Source of the DNA: Chthoniobacter flavus Ellin428
GTDB taxonomy: Bacteria > Verrucomicrobiota > Verrucomicrobiia > Chthoniobacterales > Chthoniobacteraceae
Assembly (NCBI RefSeq): GCF_000173075.1
Contig: NZ_ABVL01000020.1
Coordinates: forward strand, 1 to 64,000
Direction: 5' to 3'
DNA: 64,000 nucleotides
Under the pieces are notes generated by a model that had not been told where the DNA came from, did not search any database, and saw nothing but the letters and a program-made list of their open reading frames with translations. The translations under genes were made by a program, and so were the position numbers. This document shows positions 9,246 to 17,945 of this stretch, one piece after another; the stretch's first letter is position 1; each line of letters opens with the position of its first letter.

Positions 9246-11434
9246 TAGGCGTCTGCCACCACCGAATCCGCGATCTCGATCGGGACTGTCACTGAGATGC
9301 GGGTGCCTTTGCCGGGGGCGCTGGAGACTTCGAAAATGCCGCCGAGTCGTTTCACGCGCTCACGCATGCCCTGAATGCCGAAGTGGCCTTCGCGCGGCGT
9401 GGCCATCTGCGCGGTATCGAATCCGCGGCCATCGTCTTCCACCGTGAGACGCAAGGTGTCTCCGGCGAAAACCAATCGCAAAAAGATGGAACGCGGTTCG
9501 CCGTGCTTGAGCGCGTTGGTCATGGCTTCCTGGGCGAGGAGCAATAGGTTTCCAGCGATGAGATCGGGCAGATCCTGCGAGGTGCCATCGGTTTCGACGG
9601 CGACGATGAGATTGCTCTGCCCGGAAAGACGGTCGGCGCTGGCTTGCAGCGCTTCGGCCAGGGTGTGACCCTCGAGCGCATCGGCGCGAAGATTCCACAC
9701 CGAGCGCCGCACATCCTCGCGCACGCCGGAGAGGAGATGACGCACCCGCTCCAGGTTCTCCGAGTTGTCCTGCGCCTTGGTGTGCTGCACCACCATGGTT
9801 TCCACGCGAAAAGCGATGCCGGTTAATCCTTGCTCGAGCGTGTCGTGCAAGTCTGCGGCCAGTCGCTGGCGTTCGCGCAGGGTGGCCTCGAATTCGACCG
9901 CCGCTTCGCGCCGCGCGCGCATCTCGTCCGCGAGTTGCACGCTGCGCTGCTCCACCTTGCGACGCAGCAGCCAGTTCCATCCGAGAGTGATCGCCAGCAC
10001 GGCGACGATCCCGCCGAGCAGCAGCCAGAGGCGCTGCGCCGTCCACCAAGGGGCGGCCTCGATCACGGTGACATCGGCGGGCGTGGGAATGAGAAAATTG
10101 AAATTCACCGGGCGCGGGTGCTCCAAAGCCGGCCAGCTCGAAGCGAGATCCACGCGGATGATCCCCACGACGCGGAGAATGCTTCCCGGCTCGAAACGAG
10201 TGAGCACGTCCGGCGGTGTGGTGCGGCTGAAGGAAACCGCCACCAATCGATTCTCGCTGCTGAGCAACAGTCGCGGTGTTTCTTTGTCGCCCGTATCGAT
10301 TTTCTCCAGGCGACCCTCCATCGTGGCCAGCAGGCCGTCCACATCCGTGGCGTCGGTCACACTTCGGCCTTCCACGGATCTGCCCAGGACGAGTCGCCGA
10401 TCCACGGGAATGGGCGCAGGTAGCGTTGCCGTACCGACCTTCCGCACCACGGCCGAATGAATCATTCCGAAATGCTCTTTCATTTGCACGAATCCGGCGA
10501 CGTCCACGCGGTCGCCCGGGGTGAGCGGTGTGCGGTCGTTGGTCTCCACGAATACCCCGCGGCCGCCGTCCTGAATGAAAAAGGATAGTCCCGGTCCCGG
10601 ACCGGGCCACACGAGGGTGACCGTGCCGGTGCAGCGACGGCGATGCAGGGTCGAGCCTTCGCGGGAAAACGGCTGGATTTCGGAAAGCTTCAGCGCGGGC
10701 ACCGAAAACGGGTCTTCCGGTCCGTGATCGATGACGTGAATATCGTCGAGGTTCTCGACATTGACGCGCGCGCCGACCAACTCACCGCGGCTGTTCCAGT
10801 TGACAAACATCACGCCGGTGGCTTCGACCTCCGCGTCCGACAGACGGGCGAGGTCGGCTGAAGAATCCAGTCGATTGATGAGCACGCGGACGCGTCCGCC
10901 GTGTGACACCAACTCGCACCAGGCTCTTTGCGATTCGGTGGGCGTTTCTTCGGTGAATTGTACGACACCGCGCACGCGCACGCGCTGGCAATCCCACTTG
11001 CCGTCCAGCAATTCGGAAATGGGCAGCGGAGTCGCTTCCGGCAGAGGCGCCTTGTCGACGATCCGGATGTGCCGAGGATAGACGACCGGCGCATAGTCGC
11101 CGGCGCCGGTGACGCCATCCATCTCGATGACACTGCCCGGAGGGAGCGATCCCGGCCATGACCAACCGGACGGGATGAGTCCTTTCGCCCGCGCAAACTC
11201 TCCGCGCTCGACATAAGTTCCCTCACCGCCGGTTTGAACTACGAACGCCGTGTTTTCTTTCGGATAACTAAACGTCACCACGCCACGGATCTGCACCGGC
11301 AGACGCTGAGCGGCGACGTCTCGAGGGAGGCTGCGAATGGCCGCGCAATCCAGCAGCGGCACTTCCTGGGCACTGACGCAGCAGGCGGCGGCGAGCGTGA
11401 GCACGAGCCACAGCTTGAATGAATGGGGGATCAC
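9245..11434 (-). CDS. Sensor histidine kinase with large periplasmic region (module 1)
   Basis: Membrane sensor kinase of the NarX/DegS-like (HisKA_3) class. From GTG 11434: signal/anchor VIPHSFKLWLVLTLAAACCV, then about 430 extracytoplasmic residues with several OB-fold-like units (VQIRGVVTFSY, VRVRGVVQFTEE, CTGTVTLVWP, each ending in a 'GD.V...G' turn). A membrane helix follows near 468-488 (WLLLGGIVAVLAITLGWNWLL), then LAADLHDTLEQGLTGIAFRV with the phospho-histidine near 529. The ATPase domain has NALKHGEP near 639, VEDDGRGFD and GHFGIQGMRERV. An in-frame TTG at 11482 would lengthen the N-terminus by 16 residues; the GTG gives the cleaner signal. It follows the cassette on the same strand, 81 bp after gene D. 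Probable partner: the regulator at 8472. The ligand is unknown. Confidence 0.87.
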   Translation of the reverse strand: MIPHSFKLWLVLTLAAACCVSAQEVPLLDCAAIRSLPRDVAAQRLPVQIRGVVTFSYPKENTAFVVQTGGEGTYVERGEFARAKGLIPSGWSWPGSLPPGSVIEMDGVTGAGDYAPVVYPRHIRIVDKAPLPEATPLPISELLDGKWDCQRVRVRGVVQFTEETPTESQRAWCELVSHGGRVRVLINRLDSSADLARLSDAEVEATGVMFVNWNSRGELVGARVNVENLDDIHVIDHGPEDPFSVPALKLSEIQPFSREGSTLHRRRCTGTVTLVWPGPGPGLSFFIQDGGRGVFVETNDRTPLTPGDRVDVAGFVQMKEHFGMIHSAVVRKVGTATLPAPIPVDRRLVLGRSVEGRSVTDATDVDGLLATMEGRLEKIDTGDKETPRLLLSSENRLVAVSFSRTTPPDVLTRFEPGSILRVVGIIRVDLASSWPALEHPRPVNFNFLIPTPADVTVIEAAPWWTAQRLWLLLGGIVAVLAITLGWNWLLRRKVEQRSVQLADEMRARREAAVEFEATLRERQRLAADLHDTLEQGLTGIAFRVETMVVQHTKAQDNSENLERVRHLLSGVREDVRRSVWNLRADALEGHTLAEALQASADRLSGQSNLIVAVETDGTSQDLPDLIAGNLLLLAQEAMTNALKHGEPRSIFLRLVFAGDTLRLTVEDDGRGFDTAQMATPREGHFGIQGMRERVKRLGGIFEVSSAPGKGTRISVTVPIEIADSVVADA

Positions 11435-11515
11435 GATGAAGACAATGCGCGACGGAACGGACTCTCGCAAGAGGCAGGGCAATAGGGCGTAGCATCCATT
11501 CCAGAAACCGGGGTG

Positions 11516-12133
11516 CTACAGGCCGGGACGGAAGAATTTCAAAGCGCCATTCACCGGGTCGATGGCGATGGTGGTAAAATCGGTGGGCGGTTGGGTGAGG
11601 CCATCTCCCAGAACTTCATCGTGCACCGTCAGAAACCACGTGTTTGTCGGGAGGAGATCCGTGGAGCCGTCGGGACGGAAGCGAATCGTCGCGTATTGGT
11701 AATTGGTCCCGGTGCGCGGCAGTGGGGTGGTGCCGTTGACGATGGTGCGCTTCGACGAATCGAGGAGGGAAGACAACGTCGGCGAGGCATCGACGATCAT
11801 CGTGTTTGGCAATAACTGGACCCGATCCACCGGCGAGGTCACCCGGGAATTGATGACCTCCATGATTTGCACGGCACGATAACTCGTCGTGGAGTTTGGA
11901 ATCTCGGGATCGGAAAATTTATAGAAACGCACCTCGACGAGGCGATTGCGACCGATCGCCGTCTGGCGCGCGATGGCGAGTTGGTCGCCAATGATCTGCG
12001 TCGCCTGGGTGAGCCTCGAGCCGCGGCTGACATTGACGACCGCAGGTACGGCGAATGCCGCGATGATCCCGATGATGAAGACCACCACGAGCAGTTCGAT
12101 CAGGCTGAAACCGCGTTGTGTTGGGCGAGTCAT
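11516..12133 (-). CDS. Verru_Chthon cassette protein D (GspH-like pseudopilin)
   Basis: Prepilin-like exported protein of 205 residues. The N-terminus TRPTQRGFSLIELLVVVFII is a type IV prepilin motif: cleavage after the glycine, Glu at +5, then a hydrophobic helix. It continues with NVSRGSRLTQATQIIGDQLAIARQTAIGRNRLVEVRF, a pattern of GspH/FimT minor pseudopilins. The fourth member (B-C-A-D) of the cassette transcribed leftwards; its ATG overlaps the stop of gene A (ATGA). The protein at 58971-59636 is its counterpart (AIARQTA...VEVRFY against LAHQTALTQNRDVEVRFYQV). Role: inferred minor subunit of a pseudopilus. Confidence 0.87.
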   Translation of the reverse strand: MTRPTQRGFSLIELLVVVFIIGIIAAFAVPAVVNVSRGSRLTQATQIIGDQLAIARQTAIGRNRLVEVRFYKFSDPEIPNSTTSYRAVQIMEVINSRVTSPVDRVQLLPNTMIVDASPTLSSLLDSSKRTIVNGTTPLPRTGTNYQYATIRFRPDGSTDLLPTNTWFLTVHDEVLGDGLTQPPTDFTTIAIDPVNGALKFFRPGL

Positions 12134-15100
12134 GGATTAAACCGCCGCGTGCCGGTGATGCGGAATTTGTAGTATTGGTCGATGTTCAGCGCGGAATTGG
12201 AAGGATCCTGCACGGTCAATCGGGCAAAGTCGGGCAGGGAAGGATCGTTCGGATCGATGTAACGTTCCAGCGTGGTGCTGCCCCGGTATTCACCGAGGAT
12301 GGCGTCGGTTTGGCCGGCCGTGGGTCCATTGGGGTCGACAAAGACTCCCGCCGCGGCATGGGAGGACGATTGTTGCAACGCCTGGACATAGACGTGAACG
12401 GTGTAGGTGTTCGATTTGGTGGTCAGCCGTGGATAAAGATCCACGTAAGGCTTCTCGCGCAAGTTATCGCCGGTGAGCTTATTGCTGTTCCAGAAGCTGG
12501 TCATGCTGGACTGGCTTTGGCCGTGCGGGATGAGGTTCAACTCACAAATCTCCGTGGCCGATTTGTAGATATCGCTATTGGAGAACTTCGTGTCGCAGGC
12601 CTGCAACGTAGTTGGGATGTCGATCGTCTGCCGGCGGTCAGGCATGCTCGGCGTGATCTGGGAGCCGTGGTCGCGTGCGCTGGGTTTGTAGGTGCCGGCG
12701 TCGCTGGTGGGGATGGCCAGGAACTTGGTCGATTTCATCACCGCGTTCAGTCCCGTCTGGCGCTTGATGTAGGTAAAGGGAAGGATCTGGTAGTTGAGAT
12801 TGATCTTACCCGCCGTGGAAAAAGGCTGGCTGATCGCATAAGGCTCGACCACCGGCATCCAGAACAAGTCTGCGATGAGATGATCCTTGGGCGAGGCATT
12901 GCCTGGGTGAGTTGTGTCCTCAGGTGTTGGATGGAAGAGCAGAGTCTGCCAGGGCAGGTCCCGCTGCACGCCGGTGGGGATCGACCCGAACATCAGCGGC
13001 GATGGGGCCTGCCGATCCGGCGAGAAATAAGGGGCGCCGGGTGGGGCGCCGTCAAAGATGCTGCCCAGAAGATAAGGGTACCGTGTAATGGTCTGATCCA
13101 GGGTGTGACAGATCAACCGTGCATCGCCCTCATCCGGCTTGTTCATGTAAGCGCCGTCCGGCATATTTCCAATACCGGAATCCCAATCGCCGGGGCCGCC
13201 GTCCTTTCGGGTGACACCATTGGTCACGCGGCTGGGAACGTAGGGCGGATTCAGAGTGTTTGCCCTCCAACCGGCGCCGGTCAGGTATTGGTAGCTACCG
13301 AGGGGGGCTAAATTACCTAACGACCCTCCAGTATAGAAGTTCTGAAAGCTGCTGCGGACACCAGAGGTGATGAGCCCATGGGCAAACTGGGTGGGTTTAT
13401 TGACGGGATCAGCAGCGATGTAATTGTTGTGGGCTCGATAACGCGAACTCGGGACTACCTGTAAAGGAGCGATCATCCGGTAATCGCCCGCCGTGGAGTC
13501 TGCGCCGGGCAACGGATCGGCGTTGTTACCCGCGCCCCCCGGTTGTAGGCCGACCACGGTATCGTTAGCGGTGATGAGGACGGATTTGATTCCGTTACCC
13601 GTGCCGCCGGCGACTTGCAAGGGAGAACCGGTCATCCGGGCCGCGTTAAAATCATAGGTAGCGGAGCCGCTGGTCGTCGCGTTGGGCATAAAAAAAGTGC
13701 CCTGCGGGAAGTTGAGGGTAATCTTCTGCACTACCACCGACGGGGTGGAGTCGCCGGGGATCGGTTGGGTGGAGATGACGATGGTGACGTCTCCGTGCTC
13801 AGCTCTCGACGGATCCGACGAAAAGACAAACGAACGCGCGCCGGTGACTTTGGTGGGGGGAGTAAAAGTGACGTCGGTGCTTGAGAAAAAGGGGTAATTT
13901 CCCGGGGTGCTACCGCCGGAAGTGAACAGCCCCTTGATACTGGAATCATAGGGCCACCCCGAAGCAAAGAGATGCCCCCCCAAGGCGTAAAGACCTTCGG
14001 CTGGACCTTCCACGCCGCCAAGGCCCCGCCCTTCCTGTGTTTGAAAGTCACTGAGTTGAATGAAGTTCGTGCCGCTCGCCGGCAGGTTGAGCGGCTGGAA
14101 GGTTCCGCCGGGGGTAGGTTGGACCACAAACTGGTCCAGGCCGGTGACGGAGAATTTCAAGCTCGACCGCATGCCCGCCATTCCTTGCATGGGAGACGCA
14201 AACTGCAGGAGAAGCATTGCGCGGAATTTATCGGTCAGACCCGCACTCGTCTTGTGCGTGCCGTAAAAGAGCAGGTCTGCCTCCACGACAGTAAGACAGC
14301 GCCCGACTCCCATCGTCGGACCGATTTTGATCGGGACGACTTCGCCGGCTCCCATTGGGAAAAGGTCCGGCACGTCGTTGCTCATCGAAAAGGGGGCGGT
14401 CGGATCGAGCCGCGGATCGCTCGGCGGGACGGTGACTTCGTAGAGCGGAGTGAATGGCACCGCATCCGTGGCGGAATTGGCTGGAGTGCTCGTTTCGCTG
14501 TCGGCGAGATTGATGCAGCGAATGTAATCGAAGATGAGGGTGAGAATCTGGTCGCGCTCTGCGGTGGAGTATTTCGAGGCGAAATTGCCGCCAAAACCGG
14601 GAATGCTTTTCGACGTCAACGCCTGTAGATATTGATACAAAGTCTGATTGCGCGGGATCTTGTCGTAATCGTCGGTATCGCTGCGCGCGTTCATCCGCGT
14701 GAAGTAGTAACCCTGTCCGCCGATGGTGCCGCAAAACTGGGCGAGTTTGTCGTAGGCGGTGAGATTTTTTCCGGCGGTGGGATCCCATGTCGGCCAGATG
14801 GAGATGCGCGGCGTATTGAATAGTGTGACCTCCGGCGCATTGCTACCGGCGGTGAGAAAGAATTTGGTCTTCTCCAGGACGTTCTTCGTGATCACGGTCG
14901 GAATCGTGGAAGATCCACTGGTCGTGGGATTGGTCACCCGCGAGTCGCCAGCGAGTTGCGGCGCAAACATGAGTTCATCGACCGAAGCATAGAGACGGTC
15001 GGTATCCGGGACCAGCGGAGTGAACCCAGTTACTCCCGGCGGAGTGGATAAGACCGTTCCCGAGTTGGACCCTCCCTGGGCGACTTTCGGCGCGATCGCG

Positions 15101-16179
15101 TAATAGGGAGCGAATTGATTCACATTCGATTTGGTGACGAGGGTGGGAATCGTCAGGCCGAAGTTGCCAAAGATCGGGCTGAGGCTGGTCGTGGCCGGAT
15201 GGCCGGGATAACGCTGGAATTCCTTTTGCGACGGCTGACAGATGGCCAGGCCAGGGGTGAAGCTGCTCTGCGCTCCCACCCAGGAATCACTGCCGAGGAC
15301 GCCGTAATCCGCTGCCGAGAAGACGTGTGGCACGTCCCAATAGACACCCTCGGACGCCGTGTTGATGTTCACTTTCGAGGTATCGTCATCCGTCCAGAAG
15401 GCCATGCGGCCGGTCACGGGATTATCCTTGGTCACGCCGGGGATGGTGACAACGCCATTCTTGGCGCCGGTGGGGCTCACGATCTGGCCATTGTGCAAGA
15501 CGTACAGCCACTTCACCGGCATCGGCGCAGGATTCGCCGTGGCATTGGCAGAGGCTTGCGTCGGGTCGTAGGTGGGATCGGTGGGCAGGGTGTTCAGACC
15601 CGTCGTCGGATCCGTGAAACCGGGCCGGCTCGTCAGCGAGAATCCATCGACGAGGCCCTCGGCATTAGGATCCATGATCGGATACACCGCCGAATAGGTA
15701 TCGGGTTTGTTCGGATCCGGTTTGATCTTGCCGTTCGGGTCGGGGACGAGGACGGGAGCATTGAGATCCGTGTAGAGGCCGACGTTAGTGGCGTTGTCCC
15801 AGTCCGATGCCGGGCTATCGGTGCTGATACTAAATCCGTTGCCGCTGCTGACCATCTGGTCCGAGGAGTAGAGCTTGAAGTAGTTCTGCGGATTGCCTTG
15901 CGAATCGTAGGTCCGAATCATTCCCGGCTGCGAGGCCCACGCCAGGTTCGAGGTGTTGGCGTTCGAGCCTTTGGTGGCATCGACGATCTGCGCCATCACC
16001 ACATTGACGGCCGATTGCGCGAGTTGTTGTGTGTTCGCTGCATCCGCATTGGTCCTGGCGAAGCGATGTTCCGAGGAGATGCCGATGAAAAACGCGACAA
16101 TGATTCCGGAGATGAGAACCAAAAAGGCGAGGACGATGATGAGCGCGATAGCCCGCTGGGAGGATGATCGGGAAATCAT
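12130..16179 (-). CDS. Verru_Chthon cassette protein A (GspK/PilX-like, large)
   Basis: Large exported prepilin-like protein of about 1349 residues. N-terminus MISRSSSQRAIALIIVLAFL continues as a hydrophobic helix, then SSEHRFARTNADAANTQQLAQSAVNVVMAQI, which resembles GspK/PilX proteins. A block near 300 reads AFWTDDDTSKVNINTASEG, echoing the 'KxNxNTA' segment of GspK, then EFQRYPGHPATTSLSPIFG. Both blocks and PGMIRTYD are shared with the protein at 59636-63715. ATG 16179 is 4 bp after the stop of gene C; an in-frame start at 16281 would add 34 residues inside gene C before the helix and is rejected. The family is known as Verru_Chthon cassette protein A; its function is not established. Confidence 0.88.
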   Translation of the reverse strand: MISRSSSQRAIALIIVLAFLVLISGIIVAFFIGISSEHRFARTNADAANTQQLAQSAVNVVMAQIVDATKGSNANTSNLAWASQPGMIRTYDSQGNPQNYFKLYSSDQMVSSGNGFSISTDSPASDWDNATNVGLYTDLNAPVLVPDPNGKIKPDPNKPDTYSAVYPIMDPNAEGLVDGFSLTSRPGFTDPTTGLNTLPTDPTYDPTQASANATANPAPMPVKWLYVLHNGQIVSPTGAKNGVVTIPGVTKDNPVTGRMAFWTDDDTSKVNINTASEGVYWDVPHVFSAADYGVLGSDSWVGAQSSFTPGLAICQPSQKEFQRYPGHPATTSLSPIFGNFGLTIPTLVTKSNVNQFAPYYAIAPKVAQGGSNSGTVLSTPPGVTGFTPLVPDTDRLYASVDELMFAPQLAGDSRVTNPTTSGSSTIPTVITKNVLEKTKFFLTAGSNAPEVTLFNTPRISIWPTWDPTAGKNLTAYDKLAQFCGTIGGQGYYFTRMNARSDTDDYDKIPRNQTLYQYLQALTSKSIPGFGGNFASKYSTAERDQILTLIFDYIRCINLADSETSTPANSATDAVPFTPLYEVTVPPSDPRLDPTAPFSMSNDVPDLFPMGAGEVVPIKIGPTMGVGRCLTVVEADLLFYGTHKTSAGLTDKFRAMLLLQFASPMQGMAGMRSSLKFSVTGLDQFVVQPTPGGTFQPLNLPASGTNFIQLSDFQTQEGRGLGGVEGPAEGLYALGGHLFASGWPYDSSIKGLFTSGGSTPGNYPFFSSTDVTFTPPTKVTGARSFVFSSDPSRAEHGDVTIVISTQPIPGDSTPSVVVQKITLNFPQGTFFMPNATTSGSATYDFNAARMTGSPLQVAGGTGNGIKSVLITANDTVVGLQPGGAGNNADPLPGADSTAGDYRMIAPLQVVPSSRYRAHNNYIAADPVNKPTQFAHGLITSGVRSSFQNFYTGGSLGNLAPLGSYQYLTGAGWRANTLNPPYVPSRVTNGVTRKDGGPGDWDSGIGNMPDGAYMNKPDEGDARLICHTLDQTITRYPYLLGSIFDGAPPGAPYFSPDRQAPSPLMFGSIPTGVQRDLPWQTLLFHPTPEDTTHPGNASPKDHLIADLFWMPVVEPYAISQPFSTAGKINLNYQILPFTYIKRQTGLNAVMKSTKFLAIPTSDAGTYKPSARDHGSQITPSMPDRRQTIDIPTTLQACDTKFSNSDIYKSATEICELNLIPHGQSQSSMTSFWNSNKLTGDNLREKPYVDLYPRLTTKSNTYTVHVYVQALQQSSSHAAAGVFVDPNGPTAGQTDAILGEYRGSTTLERYIDPNDPSLPDFARLTVQDPSNSALNIDQYYKFRITGTRRFNP

Positions 16180-16183
16180 AGAG

Positions 16184-17266
16184 TTACTTTCTGCTCCATT
16201 TGGCACCGCGCAGGCTGACGTTGGCGGTGAAGATGCGGTAGTTGATCTTGTGTTTGATGAGATAGGATTCCAGAGACGCATCGGAAGACGCCGTCGGGTC
16301 CTTTCTCAAGTCGGCTTCGAATTGGCTGGCCTTGACGAAAAGCCCCTCGAGTTCTGCCGTGAGGGCATTGACATCGTTTCCCGACATGCGCACAGCCGAG
16401 GCTTCGTCGATCGCCACCAAACTGACTTGCACGACCGGTGGCAGTTGGTTTTTGGGATTCAGCTCGGGATCCGCGCTCGGGTTCAAGGCCGTTGTATCGA
16501 CCGTCGAATCGTAGTCGTAAGTCGGCGCGAGCTTGATGCCGGTGGGATCCTCCGCCGTCGAAAGTTTCGGCAACAAGACCATGGCGATGATATTCTCGGC
16601 GAGAACATGCGTGGGCGGGTTCGTGACGCTCAAGCCCGTCCAGGAACCACTCATGTCCGGTGTAATTGGGATTGCCGGAGGTTTCGAGTAAATCGTCAGC
16701 CGGTTCGAAGGCTGCATGTATTCCATCAGACGCCAGCGATTGCGCAGTGAAATCCGAGCGGCTTGCGGAGGCAGCGGATGGGCCAATGGCTGGAGAAAGG
16801 GAGGGATGGTGTCCTCGTTGTACTCGATGTAGTAACCCCACGTGTTCAGCAGATTTTCCAAGCCGCTGAAGTTAACCGTGTCATCCACATAGCCGGCGGG
16901 CGCTTGAAAGAAAATGGAGTGAGTGGGGCGAAGCGGATTGCTGCTGGCGAAGAGCGTCTCCGCTTTGCCGGCAATGAAGCGGAGGTCGGATTGACGGACA
17001 TATTTGTCGGGCGTTCCGGTGCTCATGCCATTCGGGTAATGGTAGTCCCAGGAGGTATTGAGCGTGGCCTGGCTGAGCCGGCGGGTGATGGTTTCGAAGG
17101 CGCTGGTCGCGCTCCGGAATTGCTCGATCTTGCTCGACGTGTATTTCCAGCTGGAAGCCGTCGCGCTGGTCATCGATGCAAGGATGATCGCCAGCAAGCC
17201 GATGAGGACGACCGACAGCATCAGCTCGACGAGGGTGAAGCCTCGATGAACAGAACGGTGCGTCAT
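16184..17266 (-). CDS. Verru_Chthon cassette protein C (GspJ/PilW-like pseudopilin)
   Basis: Prepilin-like protein of 360 residues. The N-terminus SVHRGFTLVELMLSVVLIGL is a canonical prepilin cleavage motif with Glu at +5. It is followed by WKYTSSKIEQFRSATSAFETITRRLSQATLN, the pattern of GspJ/PilW minor pseudopilins. The C-terminus (LPPVVQVSLVAIDEASAVRM ... NYRIFTANVSLRGAKWSRK) matches the cassette C fragment at 63708-64000 (LPPTMRVAMIVIDEASATRL ... IIMREAKW). It lies between B (11 bp upstream) and A (4 bp downstream), so it is translated as part of one operon. Confidence 0.87.
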   Translation of the reverse strand: MTHRSVHRGFTLVELMLSVVLIGLLAIILASMTSATASSWKYTSSKIEQFRSATSAFETITRRLSQATLNTSWDYHYPNGMSTGTPDKYVRQSDLRFIAGKAETLFASSNPLRPTHSIFFQAPAGYVDDTVNFSGLENLLNTWGYYIEYNEDTIPPFLQPLAHPLPPQAARISLRNRWRLMEYMQPSNRLTIYSKPPAIPITPDMSGSWTGLSVTNPPTHVLAENIIAMVLLPKLSTAEDPTGIKLAPTYDYDSTVDTTALNPSADPELNPKNQLPPVVQVSLVAIDEASAVRMSGNDVNALTAELEGLFVKASQFEADLRKDPTASSDASLESYLIKHKINYRIFTANVSLRGAKWSRK

Positions 17267-17277
17267 GGCGTTATGAT

Positions 17278-17790
17278 CTACTGATTTTTCGCGATCACCG
17301 CCGAATACACCGAATAGGAATTCGGGCTGGTGGTCTCGAATGGCGAAGCCCGATGCGCCGGGTTATTCGCGAACTTCACGATGACGGTGGCGAGGCTCGT
17401 GGAACTCGGGGTGCTGGTGTTAGGCAGCGGCGTGGGGGCGGTTACCGAAATCTCGGCCGTGTAGACGGAATTGTCCAACGAACTGACCTCGTTGCCCTGG
17501 TCATCGAAATAGCGATCGAAGGTGGGCGTGGCGACCAGCGTCGTGTAATCGGTCTGCTGGGCCTCGTTGATGATCCGGTGGACGATTTGCGAGCCGATCG
17601 TCGTGTCCATCGTTTGCCGGAAAGTGGTTAGGCCGACCGGCAGAAGAGCGAACAAAGAGACAAAGGCGAAGCTGACAATCCCGATGGCCAGGACGAGCTC
17701 GACGAGCGAGAAGCCCGAGCGGTGCGAGGCGCCGGAACGCCGGAGCGACATTCCGTGAGAAGGATTCGGGCGATGAAGGCGGCAGAACAT
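17278..17790 (-). CDS. Verru_Chthon cassette protein B (GspI/PilV-like pseudopilin)
   Basis: Prepilin-like protein of up to 170 residues, first gene of cassette 1. The motif ASHRSGFSLVELVLAIGIVS (cleavage after Gly, Glu +5) is followed by FAFVSLFALLPVGLTTFRQT and IVHRIINEAQQTDY, as in GspI/PilV-like proteins. The start may be 17790 or the ATG at 17751 (MSLRRSGASHRSGF), which gives the shorter leader normal for prepilins; neither has a clear ribosome binding site. The palindrome at 17849-17866 lies about 60 bp upstream, so this operon probably starts under its control. The divergent neighbour is the sialate esterase gene. Confidence 0.85.
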   Translation of the reverse strand: MFCRLHRPNPSHGMSLRRSGASHRSGFSLVELVLAIGIVSFAFVSLFALLPVGLTTFRQTMDTTIGSQIVHRIINEAQQTDYTTLVATPTFDRYFDDQGNEVSSLDNSVYTAEISVTAPTPLPNTSTPSSTSLATVIVKFANNPAHRASPFETTSPNSYSVYSAVIAKNQ

Positions 17791-17848
17791 TGGGGAACGG
17801 GGCTTTGAGTGAATGCATCAACATCGCGCAGGGAGTTCCCATCCGCCA

Positions 17849-17866
17849 ATTGGCCGAACGGCCAAT
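17849..17866. promoter_or_regulatory. Inverted repeat, candidate NarL-type operator (site 2)
   Basis: A perfect inverted repeat, ATTGGCCG-AA-CGGCCAAT, the same 7-2-7 core as at 8414-8437 and 26725-26748, also followed by AGC on the right. It lies between divergent cassette gene B (start 17790) and the sialate esterase gene (ATG 17946). A second element, CTGCTCTCTTAGCC at 17885-17898, resembles CTGCTCTGTTGGCT at 8453-8466 and sits at nearly the same distance from its palindrome. Confidence 0.6.
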
Positions 17867-17945
17867 AGCCCCAAAAGAGGCGCCCTGCTCTCTTAGCCAA
17901 CCGTGGGCGCCCGGAATCCGGAACACCTTTGGCCCCCGAGAAGAT

